From: Topomyia yanbarensis
Lineage: Eukaryota; Arthropoda; Insecta; Diptera; Culicidae
DNA: 64,000 nucleotides
NCBI RefSeq assembly: GCF_030247195.1
Contig: NC_080671.1
Coordinates: forward strand, 415,286,044-415,350,043
Direction: 5' to 3'
Positions 62,250-64,000 of the stretch are shown piece after piece. The translations under genes and the position numbers were made by a program. Under the pieces are notes generated by a model. That model saw nothing but the letters and a program-made list of their open reading frames with translations, did no database searches and was not told the origin of the DNA. Every line of letters begins with the position of its first letter. Position 1 is the stretch's first letter.

Positions 62250-62353
62250 CTTGTAAAATTTCATGTAAGAAAATGCACGTGCAGGTTTAAAAATGCACGT
62301 GCGAAACTGCACGTTAAAATTTTCAGGATCAAAAATGCACGTGCGGTATACCG
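62250..62353 (+). repeat. shortened E-box block, last of the array
   Basis: Near-duplicate of 59584-59689. The array continues as heptamers to about 62775. Confidence 0.85.
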
Positions 62354-62775
62354 CTATACGCCATCCGCTATCCTCTATCCCCTATCCGCTATGCGGTATC
62401 CGCTACCCGCTATGCGGTATCCGCTACCCGCTATTCGTTATCCGCTATCCAATATCCGCTATCCGCTATGTGCTATTAGCTACCCGCTACCCGTTCCCGC
62501 TATCCGCTTTTCGCTACCTGCTATCCGCTATCAGCTATCCGCTATCCGCTATACGCTATGCGGTATCCGCTACCCGCTATGCGGTATCCGCTACCCGCTA
62601 TTCGTTATCCGCTATCCGCTATGCGCTATTTGCTACCCGCTACCCGCTACCCGTTACCCGCTACCCGCTATCCGCTATGCGCTACGCCCTATCCGCTATC
62701 CGCTATCCGCTATTCGATGCTTGCTATACGCTATCCGCTATTCGCTATCCGCTATTCGATTCAACTCCGCTAGCG

Positions 62776-63111
62776 AATGACGGATCCCAATAGTAGCATG
62801 TCTGTAATAACATACGTACATGGAACTATTGAGATCCAGAGCTACAGGTCCAAAGCCCTGGTAAAGGAGGATGGTTGTGATGATCCGGGCCGAGATCACC
62901 ACGTAAAGCAAGGTAGGGCATAACCCCAATTCCAAGGCGTGAAGCGACCCGTGCCGAGGGATGAGTGATCGAGGGGGTGAAAAAGATGCTCGATCGTTAA
63001 CGGAGCCTGTGGGGTACCTGGGCAACCCCCACAGTAAGCGTCCCTTACCACGCTAATGCGGAGCTCTGGCGTGGCGGACATATATTTCTCGCGCTACTCG
63101 TGGGAATTTTC
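62776..63111 (+). mobile_element. 5' UTR of an R1/LOA-type LINE
   Basis: Sequence composition changes abruptly from heptamers to balanced, GC-richer DNA. It has no repeats and leads directly to the ORF1 start. Its left limit is placed at the last recognisable heptamer and may be off by some bases. No TSD can be tested because the 3' end of the element lies outside the window. Confidence 0.6.
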
Positions 63112-64000
63112 ATGGAGCAAAATAAAAATAAAAATAAACAGACGGAGGTGCCAAACCCCTTCGCAAGAGGTGGTTTGGCGAGGTCTCCCCCCCGTGGGGA
63201 GAGTAGTGGAACGATGAGTGCTGTACTCGAAAGCACCAGTGACCCCCCAGCAGCGGTAGGCAATACCCCTACCAATGCATCGGAGGAGCCAATAGCTGCG
63301 ATGCGCAAAGTAGCGAAGCAACTCGATGCTATAATCGACTTCGCTAGCGCAAAGCAGAATATAGCCAAGGAGTTGAAGTTGAGCCTTCTGGAGCTCCGGA
63401 AAGCTGTTCGTGTCGCAAGACAGGAACAGCAGGCATATGTTGAGAGGGTGGAATGTCGGGAGAGGCCCGACAGAGAAACCCAGACAGTGGCCTCCAATAG
63501 GGAGGAAAGAGAGAAGGTTAATAGAGGTTCACAGACAGTGGCCTTTACCTTCTATGGAGCAGCCACGTCGATCGGAGCGGCGACCGAGTTCCCCTCGAAG
63601 GGAAAGGGAAAGGGCAATCGCAAGACGGCATCGAATGCGAAGCGCCCTAGGAAGTCGCCAGGAGAGGGTGCCAAAACCGACACCACTCGGCGTGCAACCG
63701 TCAAGGTCAAACGCCGCCTGGGTGAGGTAAGCGAGGGCGAGAGCGACCTCGCTGTTGAGAGCGATGGTACCAGCAACCCGGCACGACCGGGGCAGGGGGG
63801 CTCAAACCCCTGGACGCTGGTTACCAAGAAAAAGCCGGCACCGAAACCGGAGGTACCGCGGCCTGCGAGGAAGGCCAAGGACAGAGGCGAAGCCTTGTGG
63901 TTAAAAACCGACAAGGACAAATACGCCGATGTCCTTAAATCGATGAAAGCGGCCGAAAGCCTCTCGGCCCTTGGGCAGGATGTGCGTAGCGTAAGACGCA
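63112..64000 (+). CDS. LINE ORF1 (gag-like), intact so far, partial at the window edge
   Basis: ATG at 63112 (after GGGAATTTTC) opens a frame without a stop for 296 codons to the window end. It starts MEQNKNKNKQTEVPNPFARG. An acidic/coiled-coil-like part follows (AKQLDAIIDFASAKQNIAKE, LRKAVRVARQEQQAYVERVE), then a basic low-complexity part (SKGKGKGNRKTASNAKRPRK), and WTLVTKKKPAPKPE leads into DKYADVLKSMKAAESLSALG and QDVRSVRR. That last segment is the beginning of the conserved gag domain of R1/LOA-type LINE ORF1 proteins; the CCHC knuckles would lie downstream. Higher GC and no disruption contrast with all other elements here, suggesting a young copy. The minus-strand frames in this interval are shadows. 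Confidence 0.8.
   Translation, partial: MEQNKNKNKQTEVPNPFARGGLARSPPRGESSGTMSAVLESTSDPPAAVGNTPTNASEEPIAAMRKVAKQLDAIIDFASAKQNIAKELKLSLLELRKAVRVARQEQQAYVERVECRERPDRETQTVASNREEREKVNRGSQTVAFTFYGAATSIGAATEFPSKGKGKGNRKTASNAKRPRKSPGEGAKTDTTRRATVKVKRRLGEVSEGESDLAVESDGTSNPARPGQGGSNPWTLVTKKKPAPKPEVPRPARKAKDRGEALWLKTDKDKYADVLKSMKAAESLSALGQDVRSVRR

Larger units (their letters stand above)
53340..62353 (+). repeat. larger higher-order duplications (488 bp, 2.5-2.7 kb)
   Basis: The segment at 53367 recurs at 53855 (488 bp) and 56357 (2502 bp later). The segment at 55394, including an E-box block, recurs at 58000 (2606 bp). Those at 59353 and 59627 recur at 62033 (2680 bp) and 62293 (2666 bp). Copies are nearly identical over hundreds of bases, indicating recent unequal exchange or duplication. 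Confidence 0.85.
45850..62775. repeat. heptamer minisatellite array with 14-bp E-box blocks, about 17 kb
   Basis: The array is built from 7-bp units CTATCCG, CTACCCG, CTATTCG, CTATGCG, CTATCAG, CCACTAC-type and others. It is interrupted by blocks of 14-bp units containing CACGTG. Nearly every heptamer has a CpG. Units read CGGATAG (reverse) before about 46835 and CTATCCG (forward) after it. In the forward part no plus frame meets a stop for hundreds of codons because the unit has no stop in any phase, giving (SAIRYPL)-like peptides in all three frames. These are not treated as genes. Confidence 0.95.

Noticed and set aside
45850..62775. CRISPR-like pattern of blocks and spacers
   Set aside because: Blocks are internally 14-bp tandem repeats separated by heptamers of variable length, in eukaryotic repeat DNA with no cas genes.
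45850..62775. Telomeric repeat array
   Set aside because: The unit is unlike TTAGG-type repeats, the array is interrupted by CACGTG blocks, changes orientation and is followed by a LINE. Subtelomeric or heterochromatic location remains open.
46822..62793. Dozens of very long plus-strand ORFs with repeating S-A-I-R-Y-P-L peptides
   Set aside because: They occur in all three frames at once because a stop-free 7-bp unit cycles through every phase. No codon bias, splice structure or conserved non-repeat domain supports a gene.
63045..63920. Minus-strand ORFs of 75-150 codons and the plus-strand ORF 63410-63730
   Set aside because: They overlap the continuous LINE ORF1 frame (63112-64000), which has recognisable family sequence.

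Overview
The window looks like repeat-dense, gene-poor chromosomal DNA from an insect, most likely a mosquito (Culicidae). The evidence is the set of mobile elements: BEL/Pao, Jockey-, I/LOA-, R1- and RTE-like retroelement pieces, hAT and TTAA-type DNA elements, and the GGCCCGGAGGGCCGAG repeat family. No intact host gene could be recognised. Almost every protein-like stretch is a decayed retroelement. The exception is an open LINE ORF1 at the right edge (63112-64000).

Layout. 1-1208: part of a terminal-inverted-repeat (TIR) element and a TTAA element fragment. 1561-6480: a dead BEL/Pao retrotransposon on the minus strand (gag, protease, part of RT/RNase H, C-terminal domain, probable 5' LTR); the RT catalytic loop and most of the integrase are missing. 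7495-10103: a foldback-type element whose inverted arms are degenerate 21-22 bp tandem repeats. 10483-12473: a 1.6 kb TIR element with about 90 AT/TA dinucleotides on each side. 12634-20261: three LINE relics and dispersed repeats. 20980-21820: ATTCATTTG-type repeats. 22700-23460: an unidentified coding relic on the minus strand. 24200-30433: a Jockey-like LINE 3' half split by a 2.3 kb hAT-like element (8-bp target duplication) and by a 2.8 kb composite insertion. 30838-36890: MITEs and dispersed repeats. 36900-40990: a nearly full-length but disabled Jockey-clade LINE. 42550-44026: a TTAA element with a second palindromic element inside it.

The most striking part is 45850-62775, about 17 kb of a 7-bp minisatellite (CTATCCG, CTACCCG, CTATTCG and relatives) interrupted by blocks of 14-bp repeats carrying palindromic GCACGTGC (CACGTG E-boxes). 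The 14-bp blocks run in register with the heptamers on the left arm, so both may derive from one ancestral unit. The array switches orientation at about 46835 and contains near-identical 1047-bp higher-order repeats and larger 2.5-2.7 kb duplications. Because 7 is not a multiple of 3 and the plus-strand unit has no stop, all three plus frames give very long artificial ORFs.

Directly after the array lies the 5' end of an R1/LOA-type LINE with an uninterrupted ORF1 running off the window. This is the only apparently intact coding sequence. The elements do not form a pathway; the window is best read as layers of insertions around an actively rearranging satellite array.
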